A DNA stretch of 52,636 nt, taken from CAZZNQ01 sp964655775. Its GTDB lineage: Bacteria > Planctomycetota > Brocadiia > SM23-32. Positions 1-9,605 of the stretch are shown one piece after another (within the stretch, counting starts at the first letter, position 1; each line of letters begins with the position of its first letter). The notes under the pieces were generated by a model that worked only from the letters and a program-made list of their open reading frames with translations, was not told the DNA's origin and did not search any database. The stretch spans positions 1-52,636 of the forward strand of contig CAZZNQ010000016.1 of assembly GCA_964655775.1 (NCBI GenBank). The letters are read 5' to 3'. Position numbers and translations under genes: made by a program.

Positions 1-1
1 C

Positions 2-1381
2 ATCGAGAACGGGACGCTGAGGGTTCGGCTGACGAATGCGGCGGATGGAATAGTTGTCGCCGACGCGGTCAGGGTGGTCATGGATGATGGCTTAACCCTG
101 ACCGATACCGTCACCAAGGACGGGATCACGTGGGTGTTCGGCGAGGAGGAATGGGTAGGCCAGTTCGTGAACGGCGACTACTACATCGTCGGTCCCGCCA
201 CGGTCATCGACATCACGCCGCTGCCCACGCCCGGCCGAAACGGCTCGGTCCTGAACATCCCACTCGACCCCGGCGTCAGCCCGTTCGACGACCGCGTCGA
301 GGCCAACCGCTACGCGCCCGAACTCCGCGCCGAACTCCCGATAGAACTCGTGCCCGGCGACACGCTCATCTCCTCGATCAGCGTCGACCAGGTCGGCGTG
401 CTTCCGGCGCCACTGCGACCGTCGGATCCCGCCATCAGCCCCGTGCTCAGCGTCTCAATACTCACGTGCCTGGACGAAGCCGCCCCGGCGGACGCCTTCC
501 GGCCGTCGTACGGTGACCGCGACCAGGAGATCTACCTTGCCCGCGACATCCAGTGGGACCTCCTGCCCGAACTCCCGCTTGTCGACGCCACGCCCGACAT
601 CCAGGAATGGATCGACCGGTACGAGCGCCCCTGGATGGACGTCTGCTTCTTCGGGTTTGACGCGCCCATAGGCTACATGCCCCACTACGGCCGCGAGATC
701 GGCCGCGCTTCCGGCATGGCGACGCTGATGCTGATGCTCGACGTGCCCCAGGAGCAGAAGCAGGAACTCGCCGTCAACTTCATGCAGTACGGCATAGATC
801 TGTGGGGCCTGGCCGAGGAGGGGTATCGCGGCTGGCCCGCGCACGGCGGCCACGGGAGCGGACGCAAGTGGCCCATCGTGTTCACCGGCCTGATGCTGGG
901 CGACCAGGAGATGGCCTCCCCCACGGTCACCTATCCCGACCTGCTGTTCGGCGAGGACATGCAGACCATGTACGACACCGGCTGGACGGGGGCGGACGTC
1001 GTGTATGCCGGCCACGTCGGCGCCGATGGTCACCCCGACTACGTTGGCTGGGGCGCCTACGAGCATCTGCACCCGTCCCAGTGGGAGAGCATGATCGGCG
1101 AGAACTACCGCCGCTGCTGCACGTCCCTCTCCTGGGTCGGCCAGGCGCTGGCCGCGCGCATCATGAGCGCCGAGGACGATTGGGCGCACGATGCCTTCTT
1201 CGACTACGTGGACCGCTGGATGAGCGAAGACGATGCCGAGCACATCCAGATCATCCTGGATGCGACCGGCACCGACTATTCCGCAAGCTGGGCGCGGCAG
1301 GGCCAGGCGTGGGACGACTTCGTCGAGCAGATGTGGGCCACCTACCGCGACGACCTGTCCGCGCCGGAACCGTTGGTCTAA
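2..1381 (+). CDS. Secreted protein of unknown function, 3' part (paralog of the protein at 8124-9605)
   Basis: The frame is open to the left edge, so the gene begins outside the window; the ATG at 74 is internal. The first residues (NGTLRVRLTNAADG, VVADAVRV) look like the end of a golvesin/xanthan-lyase C-terminal type beta domain. The rest matches the protein at 8124-9605 along its length: FVNGDYYIVGP, PADAFRP, IYLARD, FFGF, MPHYGRE, GGHGSGRK, DTGWTGA, YRRCCTS, DRWMSEDD and a shared C-terminus. The GGHGSGRK segment followed by helical sequence suggests an alpha-toroid fold like some polysaccharide lyases, but I cannot assign a reaction. Unlike its paralog it carries an extra beta domain upstream. 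Existence is clear; function is unknown. Confidence 0.85.
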   Translation: MENGTLRVRLTNAADGIVVADAVRVVMDDGLTLTDTVTKDGITWVFGEEEWVGQFVNGDYYIVGPATVIDITPLPTPGRNGSVLNIPLDPGVSPFDDRVEANRYAPELRAELPIELVPGDTLISSISVDQVGVLPAPLRPSDPAISPVLSVSILTCLDEAAPADAFRPSYGDRDQEIYLARDIQWDLLPELPLVDATPDIQEWIDRYERPWMDVCFFGFDAPIGYMPHYGREIGRASGMATLMLMLDVPQEQKQELAVNFMQYGIDLWGLAEEGYRGWPAHGGHGSGRKWPIVFTGLMLGDQEMASPTVTYPDLLFGEDMQTMYDTGWTGADVVYAGHVGADGHPDYVGWGAYEHLHPSQWESMIGENYRRCCTSLSWVGQALAARIMSAEDDWAHDAFFDYVDRWMSEDDAEHIQIILDATGTDYSASWARQGQAWDDFVEQMWATYRDDLSAPEPLV

Positions 1382-1469
1382 TGCGGCGGGACGGGCAGGA
1401 CCCGCCTGTCTGTCGAACCGGATGCTTGTAGCCACCTGTCCCCTGCAATCTGAACCGGAAGGGCGAGGC

Positions 1470-2618
1470 GTGCTACTGGAGAACTACCAAACGGTCCGGC
1501 TCACGGTAGGCAATCCGAATCTCCAGCAGTTGCTTCTGGTCGGCGAGGTCATCTTGATCGGCGCGGTCACCTTGCGGCGGGTGCCGCGGTCCGAGCTGCT
1601 GGCCCGCGTGCAGACGGATCAACTGCGGGGCCTCGCGGCGCTGTTTGTGATTGTCGGGCACTTATGGACGCACGTCGCATCTGTCCGGCCGGCCATTCCG
1701 CTCAGCGGGCTGGGGCTGGCCATGTTCTTCGTGCTGTCGGGGTTCGGCCTCACCGTGTCGACGCGCGACGGGGCGCCTCCACTCGGGAAGTTCGCCGGCA
1801 AGCGGATCGCGCGGGTGATGGTGCCCTATTGGATCACCACCATAGTAATGCTGCTGCTGGACGGCCTTCTGCTGCGGCGCACCTATCCGTGGCCCAAGAT
1901 CGCGCTGACGATGGCGGGCGTAAACCTCGGGTCAACCACGGTCAAGATCGACTACGTTCGGTGGTTCGTCACTTTCCTGCTGGTCTGGTACGCCGTCTTC
2001 TACGTCGGGCGTCGGCTGCAGGAGCGCCTGGGGATCGGACTGATACCCATGCTGACAGGCTGCGCGCTGGCCATGTTCGCCCTGGACTATTACATGCTGG
2101 ACCTGTACTGGTCTCCCGTGCTTGCTTTTCCTCTGGGCTGTGCTCTGGGGAAATGGCGCGACGAATTGCGCCGAGTCTACGGTGGTCACAGGGCACGACT
2201 CGTGGGGACTGCGGGCATCCTGGCCGGTTGCTTCGTGGTCTTTCGACTTTGGTTGGATCCCCCCCTGGAGGCCGTGCTGCCGACCGCGGTCCACATGTTG
2301 GCCGGCGAGGCAGCAGAACTGAGCTTCGTGCTGGCGCTGATCGCCTGCTGGGGCGTGATCGGGTCGGCGGGCCTTCGCAGCGGCATGCTGGGGCTCTGCG
2401 GTCTCCTCAGCTACGAGCTGATCCTGCTGCACGCTCCTTTTCTGATCAAGTACAACCCCATCTTCGGGTTCACCGGCGGAAGACTTGTCGCCATAGGCCT
2501 GCCCCTGCTGGTTGTCGCGCTCCTCCTGCCGGCCGAAGCCCTGCGGCGCACCTCCGCATGGATATCCGGCCGACGGTCCGCCGCTGCGCCCGAGGCCGGG
2601 ACTACGGCCGATAGCTGA
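1470..2618 (+). CDS. Acyltransferase 3 family membrane protein (OafA-like)
   Basis: Integral membrane O-acyltransferase of the acyltransferase-3 family, which moves acyl groups onto sugars or surface polymers. The signature DQLRGLAALFVIVGHLW holds the Arg and His typical of the first membrane segment and is followed by GLAMFFVLSGFGL. About ten hydrophobic segments fill the 382 residues, the usual family length. I chose the GTG at 1470 because GGGCGAGG lies just upstream; an in-frame ATG at 1422 is possible. The stop overlaps the 3' end of the convergent gene by 17 bases. The acceptor is not evident; the nearby secreted proteins suggest extracellular carbohydrate. Confidence 0.85.
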   Translation: MLLENYQTVRLTVGNPNLQQLLLVGEVILIGAVTLRRVPRSELLARVQTDQLRGLAALFVIVGHLWTHVASVRPAIPLSGLGLAMFFVLSGFGLTVSTRDGAPPLGKFAGKRIARVMVPYWITTIVMLLLDGLLLRRTYPWPKIALTMAGVNLGSTTVKIDYVRWFVTFLLVWYAVFYVGRRLQERLGIGLIPMLTGCALAMFALDYYMLDLYWSPVLAFPLGCALGKWRDELRRVYGGHRARLVGTAGILAGCFVVFRLWLDPPLEAVLPTAVHMLAGEAAELSFVLALIACWGVIGSAGLRSGMLGLCGLLSYELILLHAPFLIKYNPIFGFTGGRLVAIGLPLLVVALLLPAEALRRTSAWISGRRSAAAPEAGTTADS

Positions 2619-3756
2619 TGCGGTAGACGGCGCCGGCGCGGTCGTCGGACACCAGGAGCGCGCCGTCCGGCATCACCTGGACGTCCACCGGCCGCCCCCA
2701 TGCCGAGGCCCCTTGCAACCAACCCTCCGCGAACGGCTCGTAGGCGACGGCGCGTCCGTCCTTCAGCCGCACAAGCATCACCCGGTAGCCGATCGGAGTC
2801 GACCGGTTCCAGGAGCCGTGCTCGGCGATGAACACCTGGTTGCGATACTCCTCGGGGAACATCTCGCCGGTGTAGAAGCGCATACCCAGGGCGGCGACGT
2901 GCGGTCCGAGCTCCATCGCTGGTGGGGTCAGCTCGACATCGGGCTTCTGATCGCCGAATTCGGGGTCCTCGATGTCCGTGCCGTGCACATGCGGAAACCC
3001 GAAGTGCAGGCCGGGGTGGGGGGCGCGGTTCAACTCGTCGGGCGGCCGGTTGTCGCCCATGTAATCGCGCCCGTTGTCGGTGAACCAGAGCACGCCGGTT
3101 TGGGGATGCCAGTCGAAACCGACGGTGTTCCGGACCCCATGGGCGAAGACCTCCAGGTCGGACCCGTCCGGCCGCATGCGCATGATGCTGGCGTAGCGTT
3201 CGTCCTCACGCTTGCAGACGTTGCAGGGAGCGCCAACGGGTACATAGAGCATGCCGTCCGGTCCGAACGCGATGAACTTCCAGCCGTGCCACGTGTCGCT
3301 GGGAAAGGAATCGTTGACGACGACCGGCTCGGGCGGGTTCTCCAGACGCGACTCAATGCCATCGTAGCGCAGGACGCGGTCGATCTCGGCGACGTAGAGA
3401 TCGCCGTCGCGGACGGCGACGCCGTTGGGGCTGGTCAGGCCGCTATCGATGGTGAGGACGCGGTCGGCGCGATCATCGCCGTTGGCGTCGGTCAGGGCGT
3501 AGACGTTTCCCTGGTCACGCGTGCCGACGAACACAGTGCCGCCCGAACCCAGCGTCAGGCTGCGTGCGCCGGGCACGTCGCGGGCGTAGATGTCGATGCG
3601 GAAGCCCGGCGGCAGCTCGATGTCGCCCAAGTGGATCCCGCCCATCATGTAGGCCCTAAAGGCGTGGGCCGTGGCGATGACGATAACGAGGACCAGCGCG
3701 CCCGCCAGCAACGAGCGGCCCAGGCTGCTGCATTGCGTACCGGATGAATCTGCCAT
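2602..3756 (-). CDS. PQQ-dependent sugar dehydrogenase / sorbosone dehydrogenase family protein
   Basis: Membrane-anchored or exported six-bladed beta-propeller of the glucose/sorbosone dehydrogenase family, expected to oxidise sugars with PQQ in the periplasm. The N-terminus has one hydrophobic segment (LLAGALVLVIVIATAHAF). Family motifs include GDIELPPGF, TSPNGVAVRDGDLYVAE, GPDGMLYVPVG followed by PCNVC, GVRNTVGFDWHP, LWFTDNGRD and AEHGSWNRS. The length is 384 residues. The start at 3756 has AAAGGGGG upstream; the frame extends 45 residues further but that extension is Arg-rich and unlike a signal peptide. It is probably the last gene of a minus-strand series that begins near 12 kb. Confidence 0.85.
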   Translation of the reverse strand: MADSSGTQCSSLGRSLLAGALVLVIVIATAHAFRAYMMGGIHLGDIELPPGFRIDIYARDVPGARSLTLGSGGTVFVGTRDQGNVYALTDANGDDRADRVLTIDSGLTSPNGVAVRDGDLYVAEIDRVLRYDGIESRLENPPEPVVVNDSFPSDTWHGWKFIAFGPDGMLYVPVGAPCNVCKREDERYASIMRMRPDGSDLEVFAHGVRNTVGFDWHPQTGVLWFTDNGRDYMGDNRPPDELNRAPHPGLHFGFPHVHGTDIEDPEFGDQKPDVELTPPAMELGPHVAALGMRFYTGEMFPEEYRNQVFIAEHGSWNRSTPIGYRVMLVRLKDGRAVAYEPFAEGWLQGASAWGRPVDVQVMPDGALLVSDDRAGAVYRISYRP

Positions 3757-3922
3757 GACGATTGCCCCCTTTCTTGTCGCACCAAGCCGCCCGCGGCTTC
3801 GCTGCCGGCGGTCGCCTCTTCCCGGTCGGGCCACCCCCGGTGACCGGTGCAACGGACAGAGGAGGCGACCGTGCCGGCCGCCTCCCCGCACGTATGATCT
3901 ACCATCTCAGGCCGGCCCTCGT

Positions 3923-5215
3923 TCAGCCGCTGATCCTGTAGAGGTGCACCTGGTAGCCGTCGAACCGGTCGGTGAACCGCCCGTTCGAGATCGGGATTGT
4001 GCGGCCCTCGCCCAGCACCTCCACGCGGGTCCCGCTTGTGGTCACGTGGAACTCTCCCTGCGCCGGCGTTCCCTCCATCCGGATGCTGAAGATGTACGTG
4101 TCGCCGTTGTAGCTCTTGGCCATGGCGGCGATCGCCTGCAGATCGTCCGAAAGCATGTCCGGTTCGGTGACCGGCACCGAGGAGCGAACGCTCACTGCGT
4201 TCTCGAGCGTCGGCGAGTTGATAACCGGCGCCAACGCGAGTATCTCGCGGTGCAGGTCACGCATGCCCTGCATCAGTTCGGTGTCGCCCAGAACGCCGGC
4301 CTCGACGAACTGCGGCTGGAACAGGTGCACGAAGTAGCAGATGCCGCGCGAGCCGTGGATGATGGACATCCATGCCTCGCTGCGCAGACTCTCGGGCGTC
4401 GGGCGGTTGCCGGTCGCGCTCGAACGGCTGCCTTCTATGATGTTCCAGACGATCTTTTCGCCACCGCTGTATTCGTAGAGCCGCTTGACGCCGCGGGCGA
4501 CGTACCAGAGCTTGCCTTTGCGGGCGCCCCCGGCGCGATCCGGATAGGTATCGTAGGACACGATGTCGCAGGCCTTCGAGTAATCGTAGTAGTCCTCGGG
4601 GTGCCGGCTGCGGATGCCGCGCCCGCCCAGCTGGTCAAGGGCCACGCCGGTGCCCAGATTGAGGTAGACCGGCCGGGAGGGGTCGCGGGTCTTGATCCTC
4701 TCGTAGTCTTCCTGCACCCAGCGCGGCGGGATCGGGGCACCGTGAGGGCCGAAGACCTTCTGCCATTCCTCCAGGTTCGCATAGGGTTGCGGTCCCCAGG
4801 CTTCCTCGATCTTCTCCAGGCTGTTCTCCCAGTAGGTGGCCAGGCCCTGGCAGTTGTCCGGTTCGTCTCCGTGCATCCAGGCGACGATGGTGTCGTCGTT
4901 GATGTGCTTCAGGCCGACTTCGTTCTGGGCACAGATGACCTTCATGCCGGCGCGGTCCAGCCGCGCAAGGTGTTCTTCGGTGGGGCCGCGGTACAGTCCG
5001 ACATAAAGGTTTATGCCAAGGTCTTTGTACTTGCCCGCGTTGCTCGGTCCCTGCAGCCATACGGCCAGCGGGAAGTAGGACGGATCGGCCGACGGGCCGT
5101 TCTCCCAGTGAGCGTAGACGGTCTTGCCCCTACCGGCCTGCATCCCTGCCGCAACGCAACTGATGCCCATCACCGCCAACACCATCAACAGCACGCCGAT
5201 GCCTCTAAGGTCCAT
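3923..5215 (-). CDS. Exported TIM-barrel glycoside-hydrolase-like protein
   Basis: A 430-residue protein with an N-terminal signal (MDLRGIGVLLMVLAVMG). The barrel-like body has HGDEPDN, candidate acid/base region; IVSYDTYP; IVWNIIEGSR, candidate nucleophile region; and SEAWMSIIHGSRGICYFVH, a segment common in glycosidase-like barrels. A short beta domain at the C-terminus follows the barrel. It is a diverged paralog of the protein at 9602-10819, which has the same motifs in the same order. The start at 5215 is preceded by GGGAGGATACGGCAG; an upstream in-frame ATG at 5293 has no signal peptide. Substrate and activity are unknown. Confidence 0.75.
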   Translation of the reverse strand: MDLRGIGVLLMVLAVMGISCVAAGMQAGRGKTVYAHWENGPSADPSYFPLAVWLQGPSNAGKYKDLGINLYVGLYRGPTEEHLARLDRAGMKVICAQNEVGLKHINDDTIVAWMHGDEPDNCQGLATYWENSLEKIEEAWGPQPYANLEEWQKVFGPHGAPIPPRWVQEDYERIKTRDPSRPVYLNLGTGVALDQLGGRGIRSRHPEDYYDYSKACDIVSYDTYPDRAGGARKGKLWYVARGVKRLYEYSGGEKIVWNIIEGSRSSATGNRPTPESLRSEAWMSIIHGSRGICYFVHLFQPQFVEAGVLGDTELMQGMRDLHREILALAPVINSPTLENAVSVRSSVPVTEPDMLSDDLQAIAAMAKSYNGDTYIFSIRMEGTPAQGEFHVTTSGTRVEVLGEGRTIPISNGRFTDRFDGYQVHLYRISG

Positions 5216-5354
5216 CTGCCGTATCCTCCCTAACTCTGTGCGGCGGAACCGATCCCTAACCTGATGGATACCGCGTGCGGGGCCGATATGCAAGCGCCGA
5301 CCCGGAGCCTGCCGCAGGCCCAGTATGAGCCCTGGACTTCACCGTCGGGGCGCT

Positions 5355-8087
5355 TCACTGGATCTCGTCCAGCGCCTCAGCGAGTTTGCGTGCCACGTGC
5401 TCGGCGGCCGGCATTGTGAGGATCTCGATGTGGCCGCCGGGCACTTCCACGGCCTCGAATCCACCCTGTGCCACTCCCTGCCATTTCAGACGACTTTCGC
5501 GGGACGCGTAGATGATGTGCGCGTCGCGGGCAAGGAAGTAGGCAATGCGGCCGGGGTAGGGCTGGAGGCTGTAACGCCGCGCGGCGCGGCGGTAGATGTC
5601 GTTCGTCTTCGTCCCCAGTTCCTGAAGCCGCGTCCTGTTGCGGCCGGGTCGGCGACGGCCGTGTGAGCCGGGCATACGGCCGGCGAGCACATGACCGTGC
5701 CGGAGACGGCGCGCCAGTCGGACCAAGGCCGCAGTCTTCTCACGCATGCTGAGTTTGAGGAAGCGCATCACCTCGAACCGGATGCGACGATAGCGCCGCC
5801 TGAACCGCGGGGAGAACGCCGGGTACTCCCAGGCGGTGTCCAGCAGAGCGAGCAGCGCCACCTCTTCGCCAAGCTCGAACAACTGTCTTGCGACCTCGAG
5901 CGCAACGTAGCCGGTCACCGACATGCCGCCGATCACGTAGGGGCCGTGCGGCTGCACCCGGCGGACGGCCTGAACGTACCTCTCCGCCATCTCCCGCACG
6001 TCGAACCCTCTGCCCGATACGGTCAATGGCACCGCCGGCCGCAGTGCGTAGAACGGTTGGTCCGTTCCCAGGCATTCGGACAGGTTTCGGTACATCCATG
6101 CGTGCAGGTGGGCTATGAAAAACACCGGTCGCCGTGCGCCGCTCGGTTGGATGGGCACCAGCGGCGACGCCGCCCCCGCGCCCGCTCCCTCGGTCATCGC
6201 GTCGATCAGGCTCTCGATGGTGGAGGCGCGATAGAGGAGGTCGAGCGGCAGCTCGCGATCGAATACGCCCTCCATCGCCGCGAACAGCGTCGCCCCGGCC
6301 AGGCTGTCGCCGCCAAGCTCGAAGAAATCGTCCCGGATGCCGATGCCGTCGACACCCAGTTCCGCCTCCCAGAGCCGGACCAGCTCGTATTCCAGCGGGA
6401 GGGCGGGTGGCAAGTAGGTCTCGCGCGGCAACGGCCGTTCGCGACTCGGCTCCGGCAGCGCCAGGCGGTCCAGCTTGCCGTTCGGCGTGAGCGGCAGCGC
6501 GTCCATGAAGACGAAAGCCGACGGGATCATGTAATGGGGCAGCGTGCGCGCCAGCCGGCTCCGGAGCCCGGCGGCGGTGTCGCTTCGCCCGCGTTGCAGC
6601 GCGACGTAGGCGACCAGGTACTGCCGCCCCTCTCCCCGGGCCATGACGGCGGCCTCGCGCACCGTGTCCGCCCCCAGGAGGGCGGCCTCCACTTCCGTGA
6701 CCTCCACGCGGTGTCCGCGGATGCGGGCCCGGAAGTCCTTGCGACCACAGTGGGTGACGCAGCCGTCTTCGGCCTTCACTCCCAGGTCACCGGTCAGGTA
6801 GAGGCGCGCGCCGTCGCCTTCCGGCGCGGGCCGGAAGGCCCGGGCCGTCAGCTCGGGGCGGTTCCAGTATCCGGGTGCGAGGTACCGGCTCTTGACGGCG
6901 ATCTCGCCGATCTCGCCCGGCGGTAGCGGGCGATATTCCTCGTCCAGTATCAGTACGTCGACCTCGTCAAAACCGTAGCCGATGGGTACCGAGCCGGTCG
7001 GGAGGGGGCTGTCAATATCGAGCAGGAAGAACCGGGCGGCGTTGATCTCGGTGGCGCCAAGAGTCACGCCGACTATGCAGTCGCGGGAGAAAACGCGGCG
7101 GACGGCGCGCACGTCGGCGCGCGTGGTCGGCTCGCTGCCCAGCCACAGGTATTCCAGGTCCGGGAAGTGGTCGTCCTCGCCGATGGCGTCCAGCAGATGC
7201 CGGAAGATGGTGGGCATCGTGTGCAGGCTCTGGACGCGGGCATCCTTCAGCCATCTGACCATCTCCGCGAGACCCCGCTTGCGCAGGTCAAACGGCAGGA
7301 GGCACGACCCGGTGAGGAGCCCCGGCCAGATGTCGGACGTCGACTGCGCGAAGCTGTACGAGCCCATAACGCTGTGCCGTCGCCCCGGGTGCAGGCCGGA
7401 CATGGTCGCCTGGTCGCGGCTGAAGTGGATGATGTTGCGATGCGTCTGCGGCACGCCCTTCGGCTGTCCGGTCGAACCGGACGTGTAGAGGATGTAGGCG
7501 AGGGAATCGGCGTTCACGCCCGAGTCGACTTCCAGCGTCGCTTCGCCCGGAGTCACCCGGTCCACGTTGATGATTCGTGCCGCATTCCCGACGCGCTCGC
7601 GGGCAAGGGGCTGGTTCGCTTCGTCCACCAGAACGGTGCGGGCGCCGCTGTCCTTCAAGATGAACTCGAAGCGATCTTCGGGGTAGTCGGGATCGAGCGG
7701 GACGAAGATGCGGTTGGCCGCCAGGGCGCCCAGCATGGCTGCGATGGGCAGCGCGCCCTTGTCCATGACGAGCGCCACCGTCTCCTGCGCCTCGCCGGAT
7801 TCCATCAGGCGCGCGGCCACTCCGCCGGCGAGCGAGGCCAGCTCCGCGTAGGTGAAGCTGCGGTCCGTCGCCTCGACGGCGGTAAGGTCCGCATGCTCAC
7901 GCGCCTTCTCGGCGACGAGCGAAGGAAGGGACCGGTCGCAGTGTTCCAGGGGGATCGGAGCGAAACCGGGCCCTGAGCAGAGCCGCCAGCGTATGGCCTC
8001 TACCCGGCCCCGTTGGGCACTGGACGAGTCGGCGGCATCAGCGCAGTCCGTCGCTGACTCTGTCCTTCGCGATCTTGCCTGTGTCAT
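5355..8087 (-). CDS. Monomodular NRPS-like enzyme: adenylation - carrier - thioesterase
   Basis: A 910-residue protein with three domains and no condensation domain. The adenylation domain (about 50-560) has YTSGSTGQPKG (about 201-211), YLTGDLG, GRKDFRARIRGHRVE and NGKLDRLALP with the catalytic Lys. The carrier domain has LGGDSL with the phosphopantetheine Ser (about 610). The thioesterase has GGMSVTG as nucleophile elbow, LLDTAWEY and VPGGHIEIL as Asp and His regions. At the A4 core the usual FDxS is FAQS, so the Asp that binds the alpha-amino group is missing. A-T-TE enzymes without C domains include those that dimerise aryl-pyruvates; here the substrate may be a non-amino carboxylic acid, which is inference. 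It starts 36 bases after the gene at 8124-9605. Confidence 0.9.
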   Translation of the reverse strand: MTQARSRRTESATDCADAADSSSAQRGRVEAIRWRLCSGPGFAPIPLEHCDRSLPSLVAEKAREHADLTAVEATDRSFTYAELASLAGGVAARLMESGEAQETVALVMDKGALPIAAMLGALAANRIFVPLDPDYPEDRFEFILKDSGARTVLVDEANQPLARERVGNAARIINVDRVTPGEATLEVDSGVNADSLAYILYTSGSTGQPKGVPQTHRNIIHFSRDQATMSGLHPGRRHSVMGSYSFAQSTSDIWPGLLTGSCLLPFDLRKRGLAEMVRWLKDARVQSLHTMPTIFRHLLDAIGEDDHFPDLEYLWLGSEPTTRADVRAVRRVFSRDCIVGVTLGATEINAARFFLLDIDSPLPTGSVPIGYGFDEVDVLILDEEYRPLPPGEIGEIAVKSRYLAPGYWNRPELTARAFRPAPEGDGARLYLTGDLGVKAEDGCVTHCGRKDFRARIRGHRVEVTEVEAALLGADTVREAAVMARGEGRQYLVAYVALQRGRSDTAAGLRSRLARTLPHYMIPSAFVFMDALPLTPNGKLDRLALPEPSRERPLPRETYLPPALPLEYELVRLWEAELGVDGIGIRDDFFELGGDSLAGATLFAAMEGVFDRELPLDLLYRASTIESLIDAMTEGAGAGAASPLVPIQPSGARRPVFFIAHLHAWMYRNLSECLGTDQPFYALRPAVPLTVSGRGFDVREMAERYVQAVRRVQPHGPYVIGGMSVTGYVALEVARQLFELGEEVALLALLDTAWEYPAFSPRFRRRYRRIRFEVMRFLKLSMREKTAALVRLARRLRHGHVLAGRMPGSHGRRRPGRNRTRLQELGTKTNDIYRRAARRYSLQPYPGRIAYFLARDAHIIYASRESRLKWQGVAQGGFEAVEVPGGHIEILTMPAAEHVARKLAEALDEIQ

Positions 8088-8123
8088 CCCCGGTTGGGCC
8101 CTCTTTTGGGGAAGGCTTCGCCA

Positions 8124-9605
8124 CTACGGCAGGTTGCCCCGGTGGGTCGCCCACATCCTGTCGACGAACGGGTCCCAGGTATTGCGCTGGCGGTTGTAGT
8201 CCGGCGAGAAGTCGCGGCCCGTCGCCTCCTTGATCGCCTTGATGTGCTCGGTGTCGTCCTCGGTCATCCAGCGGTCGGCGTAGTCCAGGAACGCCGGCTG
8301 GTTCCAGGCGTCTTCGAGTCCCAGAATGTGTATGGCGAGCGCCTGCGCGACCCACGCGTTGCTGGTGCAGCAGCGGCGGTAGCCCTCGCCCGTCATGCTC
8401 TTCCACTCCGATGGGGGCAGGTGCTCGTAGGACAGGTAGCTGTCGGGCCCTTCGGTGACGCGCTTGCCGTCCGGGGAGCCGAGATGGCCGGAGTAGACGA
8501 CCTTAGCGCCGGTCCAGCCGGTGTCGTAGATGACCTGCATGTCTTCCTGGAAGTCCACGTCCGGGAAGCTCTTGGTCGGTGCCATCATCTTCTCGTCGTC
8601 CAGCAGGTAGCCGGCGATCACGATGGGCAGCTTGCGCCCGCTGCCGTGGCCGCCGAACGCATGCCAGCCGGGGTGTCCGTTGCTCACGGCGCCCCAGTAG
8701 TCGATGCCGACCTGCACGTAGTTGATGAGCAGATTCTCTTTCTTCCCCTCCGGCACGTCGCAGCAGAGCACCAGAGCCGCCGCGCCGACGGTGCGGCCCA
8801 CCTCGCGTCCGTAGTGGGGCATGTTCAGCATCGGCTGCTCGAAGCCGAAGAAGCCGGTGTTGACCCACGGACGCTGGAAAACGCGGATCCACCATTCCAT
8901 GTCCTTTTCGCCGTCCTGGATCCGGAATCCGGCCTCGGGCACAGGCAGATTGGGCAGGCGCTCGCGGTGCAGATTGCGGGCCAGGTAGACGTGGTTCGCG
9001 GTGTCGCAGAAGGCGGGGCGGAACGCGTCGGCCGGCTGCGCCTCGGCCATGCAGGTCAGCACGGCGGCCGTCTTGACGGGGCTGTCGTCGCCGTACTCGC
9101 GCTCGGCCTCCGGGTGCGAACCGTCTCCGCGCACGATCTTGCGCACCTTCTCGCCCACTTTCAGGCTGATTGTGGACACCAGCGAGTCGCCGGGCTTCAT
9201 CTCAATCGGCGGTGCGTTGACCATTCCGGGTCGGAACCAGTTGCTGATGGCGCTGTCGTATGCCACCTCGCGCCTGGCGGGCGGGTTCAGCATGGAACCG
9301 TTGCGCACGTATGCCTGGTCGCGCTGGCGCCAGCGTGTCTCGCGCCCCCCGATCTGGTCCTTGGGGACCTCCTCGCCGACCAGGACCGGCGGGTCGATAT
9401 CGACGACGGTCACCGGCCCGACGACGTAGTAGTCGCCGTTGACGAACCGGCCGACTTGGACCGGCTTGTCGAAGGTCCACGTGATGCCGTATTGGGAAAC
9501 GGTCTTCTGCGTGGAAAGGGGCGCGGCGTCCCGTGCGGCGAAGGCCGCGTGCTGGGTCAGTACGGCCAGAACCAGTCCTGCAAGCAACATGCTGCAACGT
9601 GTCAT
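8124..9605 (-). CDS. Secreted protein of unknown function (full-length paralog of the edge gene)
   Basis: A 493-residue protein with a clear signal peptide (LLAGLVLAVLTQHAAFA). After the signal come GITWTFDKPVQVGRFVNGD, a long middle part with FFGFEQPMLNMPHYGRE, GGHGSGRKLPIVIAG, DTGWTGA, GEGYRRCCTS and DRWMTEDDTEHI. It aligns with the protein at the left edge nearly end to end but lacks the beta domain found before it there. Its start overlaps the stop of the upstream gene at 9602 in an ATGA arrangement, so the two are translationally coupled. The pattern resembles a helical-toroid lyase or hydrolase, but no catalytic set can be named. Confidence 0.85.
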   Translation of the reverse strand: MTRCSMLLAGLVLAVLTQHAAFAARDAAPLSTQKTVSQYGITWTFDKPVQVGRFVNGDYYVVGPVTVVDIDPPVLVGEEVPKDQIGGRETRWRQRDQAYVRNGSMLNPPARREVAYDSAISNWFRPGMVNAPPIEMKPGDSLVSTISLKVGEKVRKIVRGDGSHPEAEREYGDDSPVKTAAVLTCMAEAQPADAFRPAFCDTANHVYLARNLHRERLPNLPVPEAGFRIQDGEKDMEWWIRVFQRPWVNTGFFGFEQPMLNMPHYGREVGRTVGAAALVLCCDVPEGKKENLLINYVQVGIDYWGAVSNGHPGWHAFGGHGSGRKLPIVIAGYLLDDEKMMAPTKSFPDVDFQEDMQVIYDTGWTGAKVVYSGHLGSPDGKRVTEGPDSYLSYEHLPPSEWKSMTGEGYRRCCTSNAWVAQALAIHILGLEDAWNQPAFLDYADRWMTEDDTEHIKAIKEATGRDFSPDYNRQRNTWDPFVDRMWATHRGNLP

